A stretch of 64,000 nt of DNA from Carnegiea gigantea (GCA_029747015.1 JAKOGI010000147.1:496001-560000); one strand, 5' to 3'; shown: positions 37,236 through 48,682, counted from the first letter of the stretch. Notes: a model not told the origin generated them from the letters alone. Made by a program: numbers and translations.

Positions 37236-38791
37236 TTTGGATACATTCAGTATCCGACCTGGTATACTCGTTCTCACTCTTCTTTTCCCCCCCTTCTTTT
37301 ATTTTTCTTTTCTTCCCTTTTTGTTTTTGTTTAGTTGTGAATATTAGGATTGTGTTTTTGGTTGGTGATCATCTTGGGGTGAAACTTGGATGTTGTTGAG
37401 CCGTTGTTGGCTACGATCACCATTTTTGTGTCTTTGTAGATTTTTATTGTGTTGTGATTGGTGGTGTTATTGGATTGGTCCATATTTGTTTTTGGTGGTG
37501 TCAGTTTGTATATATGTGTGATCGTGTTGTTGTTTTGGGTGAGATTGTGTTTTTGGGAGAGTGTGTTAGCTTGTGTATATTTTTGTCGTCTTTTGTTTTT
37601 CTTGTGTTTGATTTTGTTTTCTTTATTTTTGTGTGTTGGTGATGACTCACGGCTCCCAATGAGGACATTGTGAGATTTAGGTGTGGGGGTGGGATCATCT
37701 CCCATTTTTCTTCTTATTTTTGTGAAAATTTTTCATTTTTGTGTAAATTTTTCAATTTTTCTCCTTTTTGTTTAAATTTTTCTTTTCTTTTTGCATTTAA
37801 GGGAGTTTTGTACTATTTTGATCAGCCTTGATCCCTGATACCTTGATTATTAGCTCATATATAAGTATAATGTGTATGATAGATGTTCATCCCCAGTCTG
37901 TCGTTTTAGACCTCAATTCTAACCCCAACAGTCCATCGTAATTTTGCAATCCAGTCCTGATTTATGTATTATCATCATCCTACATTCTTAGTCTTCCATG
38001 ATTGACTCCCCCCACTTGTTTACTGCACAGTTTCCTTTATATGTGCTGGCACCCCCATTTTCCAAAACAAAAGCAAAAACAAACAAATTCAAGCGCTACT
38101 GGGTGTCTCCCTTTGAGGCGTGGCATGAGTTTGTATTGAAAAAATAATGGAAAGAAAAAAAAAAGTGGGGAAGAAAAGAGTTGGAAATGACAAGTACCCC
38201 TTTGAGGCATGCGCTACTGGGTGTTATCCTTTGAGGCAATACTGCTACTGGAGAAGCTTGCTTTCCATGCTAGCCATTCAAAAAGGTAGCTTGTGTCAGC
38301 TGCGTGGGGTTGAGTTTGATTTTGGTAGGCTTAGTTTTAGGATGATGATACACTTGCACACAGGCATCAGGATGGATTCATTATTTTCATGTGTCGTGGG
38401 GTGAAAAGCTGATGTTTGAATGTCATTTTTTGGAATGATGTGTCCTGAAATGCATATAATGCTTGTGTACAGACTGATACTTGAGTCGCTAGGGGGTTTT
38501 GGTTGATCCGAACGTGTACAGTTCACCCTAATGTATATATTGTGTTTTGTCATTTTTATTTTTCGATTTTTGTTTTTCTTTTCTTTGTTTTTCCTTTTTG
38601 AGATTTTGTGGGTATATCTTCTGCAAACCCTCACGAGACCTTACTCGTCCACTTGGGGGAACCAAGGGGTTTAAAGGGCTTGTTGCATACACTAAATACA
38701 ATCGCGATTCCTGCGAAAGTGAGTTAGGTTTCTAGATTAGTTTTTCTTTTGTTTTGCTCGAGGACGAGCAAAAGATAGGTGTGGGGGCATT
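37236..38791 (+). mobile_element. 3' internal region of gypsy element 2, non-coding
   Basis: It is T-rich with no recognised domain. It carries the CCTTTGAGGCA..GCTACTGG repeats (38110-38255), the stem-loop TTTGCTCGAGGACGAGCAAA (38755-38774) and the polypurine AGATAGGTGTGGGGG (about 38774-38788) right before the LTR. The uninterrupted counterpart of the solo-LTR target of element 1 is at about 37865-37895. Confidence 0.75.
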
Positions 38792-40187
38792 TGTTAGGTG
38801 ATAATTTGTCGCATTTTACGTGCCCTTTTCACCTAATCTTAGCTCGTATAATAATATAATCTTTAGAGTTTTTCTTGTTTTATTAAGTATTCTTTGAGAT
38901 TTTTACTTGTTTTGTTTATTCTTGCAGGTAATAAGTTGAATCAAGTTAATCCCGCGAAAAAGGGCGAAAAAGTATCGAAACAGGCAAAAAGACGGAAAAA
39001 CGGGAGCCAGCCGGGGCAGCCGGCCAACAAGGTGGCACGGCCACCCCGTGCCACGTGGCACGGTGCAGCCGTGCCACCTAGGCACGGTCGTGCCTCTTTG
39101 TTTCCTTCGGTTATTCGCGGCCCGCCTTGTCTTCTATTTAATCCTCCTTTCTCGACCTTGTTCGGGGGTTCTTCCTTCTACTTTTCTAGGTTAGTTTAGT
39201 TTAGGTTTGTAGCCAATAAAAACCCCTTTGAGGGGACTAGATTAAGATTTAGTTGTATTGATTTGGGATTGACGCTTGGGGATTTCCACTTCACTCATTC
39301 AATTCAAGCATAAGTCTTCTTCTTCCTCTCTTATTATTTCAATTTTGTTATTGTTTGTTCTTGTTTAATCTTATTAGTTTAGATTGTATTAGTTTAAGTG
39401 TTTAGTTTTGATTGTTAATTCATGTTTTATTTGATTGTTGGATTTCATTCTCTTTCCTTCAGTTCATGTTTATTACGTCCTTCGTTAGTTTAGGTTTAGG
39501 TTTAGGTTTTTGTGTTTTGTTAATGATTAGTTGTTAGAATTTGTTGGCTTGGGTTGTGATTAGCCTTTTGATGGCTAACTAATCTTGTATTTGGCCTAAC
39601 CATACCCAATCTATGCTTAGAACCTAGAGTTTTCCTTCATGCCCGCCAAGTGTTCGATGAAATGCCTGAGAGGGTTTTCATCCATATTTTTAGGCGATTG
39701 ACTTATGCTGAGAGGTGAGGTCAATTTGCTAGTGTGGGAGAGGGAATAGCCGAGTTTGGGACACGAAAGTAGTATCCGAATCGAGTTAGGTCCGGGGTTG
39801 CTAGTTTTGTGGTCTAATTCGACTAACCCCACGAAAGTAGGTGGTTACGCGAGTTAGACTAGCTCATGACCCTTGAGAGAGGGCTTGGGTGGCCTTTGAT
39901 GGTGCAACCGACCATCTCTAGTTCGTAGTGTGGTTTGGGTAGGTTAGGACTCGTCTTGGTTAGTTGGTTCATCCATTGGTAAAATCACAACTCCAAGTCG
40001 CTTGTTTCTGTGTTTGTAGCATAGTTTAGTCTTTTCTCTTTCACCCTTTGATCTCGCCTAGATTGAGACGCTCTAGTGAACTCTGGTAGTTGGAAACACA
40101 ATTCCCTGCGGACGATACCCCAAGTACTCAACGATACACCTTGCACTTGGGGTTTATAAATATTAAAACTCTGTTTTTCTTGCAACA
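38792..40187 (+). repeat. 3' LTR of gag-only gypsy element 2
   Basis: It starts TGTTAGGTGATAATTTG and ends CTTGCAACA. The flank AGCTT (40188-40192) matches AGATT before the 5' LTR at four of five bases, a slightly eroded target duplication. It lacks about 18 bp of the palindrome cluster present in the 5' LTR. Confidence 0.9.
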
Positions 40188-40192
40188 AGCTT

Positions 40193-40655
40193 TAACAAGC
40201 AAAGAGGTGAAAAATATAGAAGAAAATATTACAACAAACCAAGTCCTAAAAAACGTAAATTTTTTAAAAAAGCTGTTTATTGCCCTGCAGGGAAAAACAA
40301 CTACAAATGTTGGTCATGCGGAGAAGTAGGACATTATGCTAATGAATGCAAAAACCGAAAGAATAACAAACTTATTGAAACCTTGAGAAGCCTAGATTAT
40401 GTTGAGCTTAGTGAAGAAGAGGCATTAGGCCTATCCCTAGGTAACAATAAAGGAATTGTTGAAATTATAGAGGACAATGAACGAGAAAGTGATTACGAAG
40501 AAATAAGTCATATGATGGAAAGTAGCTCCGTTAGTCTTGGTGATCTTCAAGGGGAAGAGTTTGTAGTAGATAATGATTATGAAGAAGTCAAAGGAGATTG
40601 GGTTCTTCCCATAATTCAAAAAGATATGATCTATAAAAATCTATTTTTCAATTAA
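40193..40655 (+). pseudogene. Endogenous caulimovirid capsid gene, 3' part with zinc knuckle
   Basis: This continues the capsid frame beyond the inserted gypsy element. A basic tract (KYRRKYYNK, KKRKFFKK) leads to the nucleic-acid-binding knuckle CWSCGEVGHYANEC (about 40298-40340, CX2CX4HX4C) and then an acidic tail (ELSEEEALG, ESDYEEI). A basic arm plus knuckle plus acidic C-terminus is typical of caulimovirid capsid precursors. It stops at 40655, just before the movement-protein-like frame. Confidence 0.75.
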
Positions 40656-40675
40656 AAAGCAAATATGTATGCGAA

Positions 40676-41060
40676 ATGATGGAAGGAGATCTTGAGATAA
40701 AAGATTGTGAGTATGACATTAGGGAAGTTAATCTTATTAATTGGGAAAATATTCTTAAGTATAAGAAAGATGGAAAGTATAGGTATATCCATATCGAAAG
40801 TGTCCAAATTCAAATCACTTCATTACAATATTATGGTAAAGACATAGATCTTTATGCTTTACTCTATGATATTAGGCATACCAAATTTAATAATCAGATA
40901 ATCACAGGGATAAAAACCAATTTATGTAACAGGTCAGTACGTTTCAACTGTCCATCTGGATATTAAGTGAGTCTAAAAGATGAATTTGCTACCTTAAGAT
41001 AAAAATAGTTGAGATGGACATGAAACGAGGAGGATATCCTTTGAAAAATTATCTAAGAGC
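40676..41060 (+). pseudogene. Endogenous caulimovirid movement-protein region, decayed
   Basis: The frame has YRYIHIESVQI, a block (TSLQYYGKDIDLYALLYD) and VRFNCPSGY near its end, which together resemble the 30K-superfamily movement protein of caulimovirids. A stop interrupts at 40964, and sequence after it (VSLKDEFATL) continues the same frame briefly before more stops. The family moves virions or genomes through plasmodesmata; this copy is not functional. It lies after the capsid, not before it. Confidence 0.6.
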
Positions 41061-41130
41061 TAGATAATACGATAGACCCTAAGACTAAGGTAACAATGAT
41101 AGAGGCAGAAAAATTTGAAAGTCCTACCCC

Positions 41131-43480
41131 ATGCAAAAGATCCAGAGGATCAAATCCAATCTAGAGGAGATAAAAATCAATTGTTCTTGGATATCTAGTT
41201 TTGCTAATCCTACAATGATTAATAAGAAAAATATAATAAAAATTGATGAGGAAGGTAAAATCACTATTAAACCTCAACTATTAAGAAGCATGAGTACAAG
41301 ATCAGATTGGAGAGAAGGATCTTCATCCGCTAAATAAGAGTTTAAAGAAGATGATATAATTAGCTTAACCAGTGAAATGAGTAGAATGAGTTTTGAGGCT
41401 GCAAGACCCAGTTTAGATCGATTAACAAATTTAGATAGAAAAGTCATTGGGTGCAAAACTAGAACTGTCAGTGAACCTATCGATGAGGATGAATTAGTCA
41501 AAAATATAACTATAAAAATATCCTATGAAGCTACCAACACAAACCCGAATAGCATCTATATACCAATAAGCTTAGAAGGATATAATAAATATGAATTATG
41601 TGCTTACATAGATAGTGGTTGTTCTGCATACTTTGGAAAAAGATCATTATTTCTTGAATTTATATGGAAAAGAGCTAAAAATCCTCTACAAGTAAGGATA
41701 GCTAATAATAGTATTATGAGCCACAATGAAGTTATAGAAAGATTATCCATATAATTAGGCGGAGTTCAATATATTATACCAGTTCTATGGGCTACTGATC
41801 AACTCTCTCATGATATGATTATTGAAAATAATTTTCAAAGATTATATTCTCCTTGCACTCAGACTATAAACCAAATAATATTTACAATTAATGGTCACTC
41901 AGTTCCGATTGAAAAATTAAGTAAGGCCTATACTCATCGGAAAATTGAATTTACACGCAGCCAGCGTGGTGAAAAGGTAATGCCTGCACAACGAAAAGTA
42001 GCACTGACAATCTCATTACTTGAGTTATTTGTTAAAGAGCAGATTGTTGAATAACAAGAAAAATTATGTAAAGAACTCTACTCTGACAACCCTCTAAAAT
42101 TTTGGGGTAAAGACAAAACCTTTACTAAAATCACTTTACTAAATCCCAACACTATCATTCGAGCCAAATAAATGGTGTATACCCACCAGGATATTCAAGA
42201 ATTTGATAAACAAATTAAAGAACTTCTTGACAAAGGATTAATTAGAAATACCAAGAGTCCTCATACTAGTCCTACTTTCATGGTGAGAAATCATGCTGAA
42301 GAAAAAAGAGAAAAAGTTATAATGGTAATCAATTATAAAAAGCTTAATGATAATACTGTCTTTGATGGTTATTATATTCCTAACAAAACAGTCCTTTTCA
42401 ACAGAATTCAAGAAGCCTCTTGGTTCTCGAAAATGGATTGCAAAAGTGGTTATTGGCAGATAAAAATGGATGAGAAAAGTATTCCTTTAACTGCATTTAG
42501 TGCCCCATAAGGACATTATGAATGGGTAGTAATGCCATTTGGTCCTAAAAATACACCTCAAATATTCCAGAGAAGAATGAATAACATCTTCAAAGACCTT
42601 AATCATTGTTGTCTAGTCTACATTGATGATATCCTTATCTTTTCTAAAACCATAGATCAACATAAAAATGATGTTCTGGCTGTCACCCAAAGATGCATTG
42701 ATCACGATATTATACTGGAAAAAAACAAGTGCATTTATGCTGAATAAGAAATTGACTTTTTAGGTCTAGAAATAAAAGTTGGACAAATCATCCTACAAAA
42801 GCATATTCTGAAAAAAATAGAAAAATTTCCTGAAAAGATTGATGATAGAAAACAACTCGAAAATTTCTTGGATGCTTTACCTATACTTCAGATTTCATTA
42901 AAGATTTAGCCAAATTAAGAAAGTCATTGTAGTAGAAGCTCAAAAAAGAAGTAAGTTGGACATGGACTATTAACGATACAAAGATTGTTCAAAATTTTAA
43001 GAAGATGTGTAAAAATCTTCATGTTCTTAATTTGCCTAACGAAGAGGATGATTTAGTTCTTGAAACAGATGATAGCAATGAACACTGAAGCGCAGTACTC
43101 AAAATCAAAGAAGGAGAAAAATTCTGCAAATATTGCAGTGGAAGATTTAATAAAACATAATACAACTATCCCACGTTGGAAAAAGAAATCCTTGCAGTCA
43201 TAAGGAAAATTAAAAAATTCTTAATCTTTTTAGCCCCTAAACCTTTTCTCATTCGAACTGATTGTAAAGGAATACTTAGTTTTATGAAAAAGAATTTATC
43301 AAATATGCAAGTGTAAGGGCGACTCCTACATTCGCAATTATGGCTTAACTAGTTTTTCTTCTCCATTGAACATATACAGGGATCGAAGAACTCTCTAGCA
43401 GACAGTCTAATACGAGAACTCGTAAATAGTGATCATCAAAGCCAACCTCTTGCCAGAAAAGGAGAAAATCCTTAATGAAA
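41131..43480 (+). pseudogene. Endogenous caulimovirid protease/RT/RNase H gene, stop-riddled
   Basis: One reading frame holds from 41131 to about 42800 despite several in-frame stops. In order: an aspartic protease site with YIDSGCSAYFGKRSLF (41607), reverse transcriptase with WFSKMDCKSGYWQIKM (42421), MPFGPKNTPQIFQRRM (42532) and the active site YIDDILIFS (42630). RNase H follows (43060-43420, with LVLETDDSNEH, YPTLEKEILAVI, IRTDCKG and FFSIEHIQGSKNSLADSL). Most stops fall where the family normally has Gln or Trp. It is the replication enzyme of a DNA pararetrovirus; this copy is dead. Confidence 0.9.
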
Positions 43481-43599
43481 TACCAGTCATACTAGAACGG
43501 GCTACGCCTTCTAGTAAAGTCCTTATTGATAACCTGAAATTCCATACAAAAAGTAGATCACGCTTTGGTCTACTTTCTATTATCTACCTAATAGCTTAA

Positions 43600-44517
43600 A
43601 GATTTTCCCTTCTAGAATTACAAATTAGCTACCTTTGATGTCCTTATGATATCCAAGAAAAAATAAGTTCTTATGTTAAAGAGAAATGGTTTAATGAGTG
43701 GTATGCAGCCTGCATCAACTTTTATCATCATTATTCCTATGATATTTAGGAGTCTTAGAGTACAACGATCTATTTTTCTGACAGATCTGGTGTTGAAGGC
43801 ATTTGTTTCCCAGCCAATTCATTATCTCCTAATGATCCTGTCTTTAAAGCCTGGAAATACGGGATGGTACTTTACTTCTCAGAAGTCCCAGATCCAAATT
43901 TTTCATTTTTCTCAACCTTAACTAAGTTCCAACAATATATGTTCAAAAGGTTCCAATGGATGCTTAAATCTCCTGAGGGACCAACAAAAATTCCAGTTCG
44001 CAGATACCTAACTTTGGAGGTTTATAGCGCTCTGATTGAATATGAAAATAGAAAAACCAAACCAGCCCATTATCTTGTCCAGATCGTTGATTGCGACGAT
44101 CCCGATGATCAACGACAAAATTGGATTCATGGAGATCCGGTACATCTAGTTATTGATCCTGCATTAGCAAGGGCTATTGGATTTTTTAACATTTATCATC
44201 AATGTTAGGTATTGATCGAAAAAGGAAAAACGTTAATGCATTATAGAAATACTACTTTCGCTTATAGTAATGAGTTCAAAGATTACATGAACATGGATGG
44301 CGCGGAATCAGAAGATATCTTTAATTATCTCTTTAATGTTGGAGATGGAAAATTCTTATTAGAAAACGGAAAAAAATATTTCGTTGAGTTATTTGAAGAA
44401 TATGATCCAGAGCACCTCAAACAAATTAATGAAGATTTTGATGATTACCCATATAATGATGGTTTGGAAGATATAATTGGAGATAAAGATATGCAGAATC
44501 TCAATAATGATGACTAG
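43600..44517 (+). pseudogene. Endogenous caulimovirid last ORF, function unrecognised
   Basis: One frame is readable from about 43640 to 44517 with stops near 43749 and 44206. Readable stretches include EKWFNEWYAACINFYHHYSYD, GICFPANSLSPNDPVFKAW and a very acidic C-terminus. By position it should be the transactivator/viroplasmin ORF of caulimoviruses and relatives, but I did not recognise a conserved motif of that family, so the assignment is positional only. Confidence 0.45.
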
Positions 44518-44519
44518 TC

Positions 44520-44735
44520 TTGTCATCATTAAAAGTTTTGAAAAGGCTGCCAACCTGTTGTACTATTTTGACAAGTGTCTGGTCTGTAAAATAAAGTGTA
44601 CACTGTAGCCGTCAGTGTACTGTAGACAATTATAATCATGTGAAAAATCTTTATGTACTGTAGCCTTTAGAGCATCCTATGTACCCCAATTCCCTCTATA
44701 AATAGAAAGATCGAGAGCTGAGAAAGACACGGTCA
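44520..44735 (+). promoter_or_regulatory. Pararetroviral pregenomic RNA promoter
   Basis: After the last viral frame lies a TATA box, TATAAATAG at 44697-44705, preceded by repeated TACTGTAG motifs (44602-44665). The place matches the 35S-type promoter of caulimovirids, driving the terminally redundant pregenomic RNA. Start of transcription is expected near 44730. Confidence 0.65.
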
Positions 44736-44862
44736 ATTGAGCATTCTTGAACAAGAGAGCAGTTGGGATTCTCCATTTCTCTATGAGTAAGTATCTCTAA
44801 TGATCTTAACTTAAGTTTCTCTTCAAAGCATTCTATTGTAATATAACTACTTTCAAACTTCT

Positions 44863-44868
44863 AATAAA
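44863..44868 (+). terminator. Pararetroviral poly(A) signal
   Basis: AATAAA lies about 165 bases downstream of the TATA box. Caulimovirids place the signal just after the promoter so that it is passed once and used on the second transit. Leader-like sequence continues to about 45130. Confidence 0.55.
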
Positions 44869-45364
44869 AGAAATTTTCCAATGGGGAACGTTATCCAATT
44901 GAACCTTATATTTTAAATATTATAATTTCTTGATTAAAGTTCCACTACCCTTGAAAAAGATTAAAAGCTTCATTAGTGACTGAGGTTTGAGGTAAGAAAC
45001 GAAACAAATCTGTGTTATGCCTGATCTAAGGAAGATAGGATTGAGATTAGCAATCTCTGTAAACAGGAAGTTAGAGGAACGCCAAAGTCCAGCGTCGACT
45101 ACGTTCAGGTAACGGTCGAAACTCTTTAATTAAGTTTTAATTATTTTTGCTAAGTATGATGGGCCTATAACCATAGAATTTATAATATATAAAATATAAG
45201 TAGTAGATTATGATAACTAGTACCAGTAAAATCACTATAAGAAGTTAAATCAGTTAAAACAAACATATTTTTTGAAAAATCTCCTAAAAATAATTTATTT
45301 ACACGTTTTTCCCATTTCAGGGACTATTTTGCAAATTCTAAAAAGTTAAGGGAAAAGAAAAACT

Positions 45365-45495
45365 TCAGCCAGTAACTATTTCAAAAAATATTATCCCCTA
45401 TTAATAGTTTATCCAAAATAGTAGGCACTTTGAAATACATTCTAAAGACATTGACCCCTAATAATTATTTCCAGATAATTAAGGTACCCCAGAGT
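45365..45495. repeat. Right arm of imperfect inverted repeat flanking the pararetrovirus
   Basis: It is the reverse-complement partner of 32598-32735 and bounds the viral insert on the right. Alignment by eye extends weakly toward 45300. Confidence 0.55.
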
Positions 45496-45639
45496 CACAA
45501 ATTGTAAATCTTGCAAATTTTATCAATAAAATTTCGTACACTTGAGATAATTTTTTATATTTACATTAGTTTGATTCAATAACCAAAGTATAACAAAAAA
45601 AAAAAACCAATTTTTTTGGACAAAGGCCATAGTCGGCAA

Positions 45640-46170
45640 AATTAGCGGTTTAGGCAGCGAATAGCTGTTTAGATAGCGGATAGCGTTTCTAATTTAGCTA
45701 TTAGCGGATAGCTGTTTAGATGAACAGTTGAAACTAATGTGTTCAGTAAATTTAGTTGTTATGCTAGCTGATTAATGTAAATTGACATAAAAGGATATAG
45801 ATAGTTTCCTAAAATAAAATTTTTAAATGATCTTTTTGGCTAAAAAATATGAAACGATGCTTTTAAATGTCAAACATTAATACTATTAGCTTTTCAAAAA
45901 TTCTGCTTAAAATGCTAAATGCTACTTAAAATTCTAGTGAAAATACTAGTTTACCGAATACTAAACATTAATTAATTAGTATATTGACTTGGTCAAAATA
46001 CTAATGCTACCCAAAACGATATTGCCGAATAGGACCAAAATTAAATACAACTCTTAAAATAAAATCCTATTTTAAGTAAACAATTTTAAATGCAAATATA
46101 TTGTCAACATTGTTACCAAGAAATTTTATAAATAAACTCTTATATATGCTTTTAACATCTTCCTTGATGA
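45640..46170. other. AT-rich transposon-like DNA, no gene
   Basis: Repeated TAGCGGATAGCTGTTTAG motifs (45650-45722) and CCGAATA-type motifs (45955, 46024) are reminiscent of MITE ends, but no clean inverted termini were found. Confidence 0.35.
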
Positions 46171-46189
46171 TTTTCATTTGTCATATACA

Positions 46190-46453
46190 ACTCTAATTAT
46201 TTCACGTAATTGTTTAGGAAAATACTATCGGGTTGACTCAGCATATCCAAATACTCTTAGATATTTAGCTCTGTTAATAGGAAAGGAAACTCATTGTCAT
46301 ATCCCACAATTTAGAAAATACGGCCCACCTAAAGGAGTGAAAGAATTGTCCAACCATCGGCACTCATCTTTACGAATGATAGTTGAGAGAACTTTTGATG
46401 CTTTGAAGGGGAGATGGAAAATATTGGCCGACAGAATGCTGCAAATGAGATAG
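46190..46453 (+). pseudogene. PIF/Harbinger transposase fragment
   Basis: The frame matches the C-terminal half of the Harbinger DDE nuclease (HARBI1/DDE_Tnp_4): GKYYRVDSAYPNT, then GPPKGVKELSNHRHSSLR and VERTFDALKGRWKIL with the last acidic catalytic residue. The N-terminal half and any DNA-binding partner are missing, so it is a scrap of an old element. Confidence 0.85.
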
Positions 46454-46884
46454 GAGCATCAGCTTTAGATAATCGTTTCTTGCACTCTGCACAATTTTAT
46501 TATTCTGCATAACAAGCACATATGATGACGAAATGTTAAATTGTATAATGATCGCAACAAAATTTTCATGGATAAATTTAAGGATGAAATAGTTTTAATA
46601 CTTTCATCGCATACAATTTGACAATTTTCATATATGCTTCAAACTTAAATATACACAAAAGCTTTGTATTATAATTTTAAAAGTATGGTCACTTATTTCA
46701 TCTATAATAACATATATTGTTCATGTTCAAACTCAAATACAACTTGCGTCGTTATATTATATTTTTATGTTTATGTAAATGTTGTGTTCATAAGACATTT
46801 ACAAGTTTTGTTTATTGGTAGTATAATTTAAAAAAATATACATATTTCTGTAATTAAAATAAATGAATGTTATAGAAAATCTAT

Positions 46885-46985
46885 ATGGGATATAAGAAGA
46901 TGTAAGCAGATCTAAGGATTATGTTAAGGATGTAAAAAGGTGTAAGGAGATATAAAGAGGTGTAAGGAGATGTAAGCTCTTAACT
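46885..46985. repeat. Short GTAAGGA-type repeats
   Basis: Imperfect tandem copies of GTAAGGAGAT/GATGTAAG. Similar copies flank the hAT element at 31035-31080 and 32287-32345, in the same orientation, to the left of the viral insert. Confidence 0.65.
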
Positions 46986-47205
46986 AAATTCTCAAAAACA
47001 TGAATAGAAGAGGTCCATAGTTACTGAGGATTGCTCTATACCCCGCAATCCCCGTTCCTAGAACAAGCGATCCAGAGCCTAAATTCAACTGAATTCGTCG
47101 AATAAGTAGCGATCCGTGTTATGGACTAAACGATCCAGGAAGCATTTCTGGTAACTATGCTCCAGATATTGGGGTTTCACAAACCATTTCATAGCTTTCT
47201 CTTTG

Positions 47206-48682
47206 TCAGTTCTTCCTCTTAGACCTATGAAAAGAGTCTGATTGTGACCTGGATAGTTTGTTCAGCCTACGAGCCCACACTCTCTGCAGCTCTGGCATGG
47301 CTCTTCTTGTAAAAGATGCAAACCTCAAAGCCCTCTCTCTCCTTTCCTGAGCTTCAACCAGTTTCCAGTCATGATCAGATCTCCCACTCTCTCTCTGACT
47401 CTGACCATTGCCTCGTAGAGGTCCAGAAAAAGAATCTGTAGAATGGGGTTCGCTTCCTCTATCGTTATCCCCCACTCTCCATGACTGATTGCTGTCCTCA
47501 CTGTTGAGTAAAGGATTGGGGGATTCATCTTCATCATCAAACAACAATAAATCCATTTGCTCACAGATCCTGTGAATAATGCCCCCAAGATTTTGCGAAT
47601 ACCTGGCATTACAGAAGACCATGGGCATGTAGATTAACCAAGTATTAACTATACTAAGTAATCAATGCGTTAAAACTTGGCATATGGGACCCAACATCCA
47701 CATTGGCCATTTGAGAAGGATTTTCAAACCAGGTGGACAGGATCTGCATTTCTGATTGCTCAGGAATATGTAATGCAATAGTGCAGTATGGTGGCACATT
47801 GAGTTTTCTATTGTCTCACCTTTTCATGAAAAAAACATTTCAAGGATACCATTTTTTGGTTCCCAGTTTTCAAAATTAAGACAGGCAGTGAAAGTAACAC
47901 TATCAAGTTATCTAACTACATACAGTTACACATTTCAGAACTAAAAGCTCAGGATATCAGTATGATGTGAAACAATTTCCAAAGCAAGAAATTGTTTTTC
48001 AGTAGCGTCAAAGAAATGAAATTGGTCATAGTTTGATTCAATGGGAGTATCCCCCTCAAACTGCCCTGAACAACAACAATCACTTGACAATATGACGAAG
48101 CTAGGAAAGACAGACGTAAAAAGGAATTCGATTACTTTCTGCCTTTGACTAACAGACAAGGAGTGCTTGACGTGAACAGTCAAAATCACATAGAATATGA
48201 CATTGTCCTAAATTGTCAAACAAATGACGACATACAAAAATTCGGTGCACATATATTTGGCTGTAATAATGAATGGGCAGGAGAAAAAAGATAATTCGTA
48301 ACACTGAATCCCAAAAATATTTTTGGTCCATCATGGCTGATGGAAAGACAGACAAAACACTTGCCATTCATGTAAGAAACATGCATGTGGTACTCATACT
48401 TCCTAATCAAGCATAACAGTAAGTCCTTTTAATCTGGTGGAATGCTTTAATCACTGAAAACCAGCAGATTAAAGTAACTGCAAGCTAAAAATAAAACATT
48501 AGGACCGCATATACCTGCTTCTTAAGATCCGGCTCACATAATCGTTAAGGTTAAAATCTCCGAAAAATCCATCCTCCATGTTACACTGAATAGCTTCTAA
48601 AAGGGAGCACATCTGCTCAACAAACTTCTGCTTAATGGACTCCCTGATGCCAACAGCAATCTCTGATTGGAGTATCTCCATC
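47206..48682 (-). pseudogene. 3' end of an unidentified host gene (two exons)
   Basis: Exon A (48515-48682) has good splice borders (TTTAG before GATGGAG; GCAG/GTATATG) and reads EILQSEIAVGIRESIKQKFV...DYVSRILRS. Exon B (47206-47602, acceptor GCCAG/GTATTC) joins in phase and reads RYSQNLGGIIHRI, LLLFDDEDES, a Ser/Asp-rich linker, WKLVEAQERRERALRF and a basic end SQSDSFHRSKRKN. Codon use looks genuine. Upstream exons are missing: LTR sequence starts at about 48890. A further open stretch (47944-48085, GQFEGDTPIESNYDQFHFF) could be an alternative exon but does not fit the splice phase. The RRERALRF...LQRVWA end loosely recalls the plant meiotic protein MPS1/PRD2, a weak memory-based suggestion. 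Confidence 0.5.

Noticed and set aside
37331..37705. 124-codon Asn/Lys-rich frame on the minus strand
   Set aside because: It is antisense to the T-rich non-coding part of gypsy element 2, with no counterpart in element 1.
48149..48410. Two overlapping open frames between the exons at 47.2 and 48.7 kb
   Set aside because: They are hydrophobic, lack splice-phase fit and read like intron sequence.
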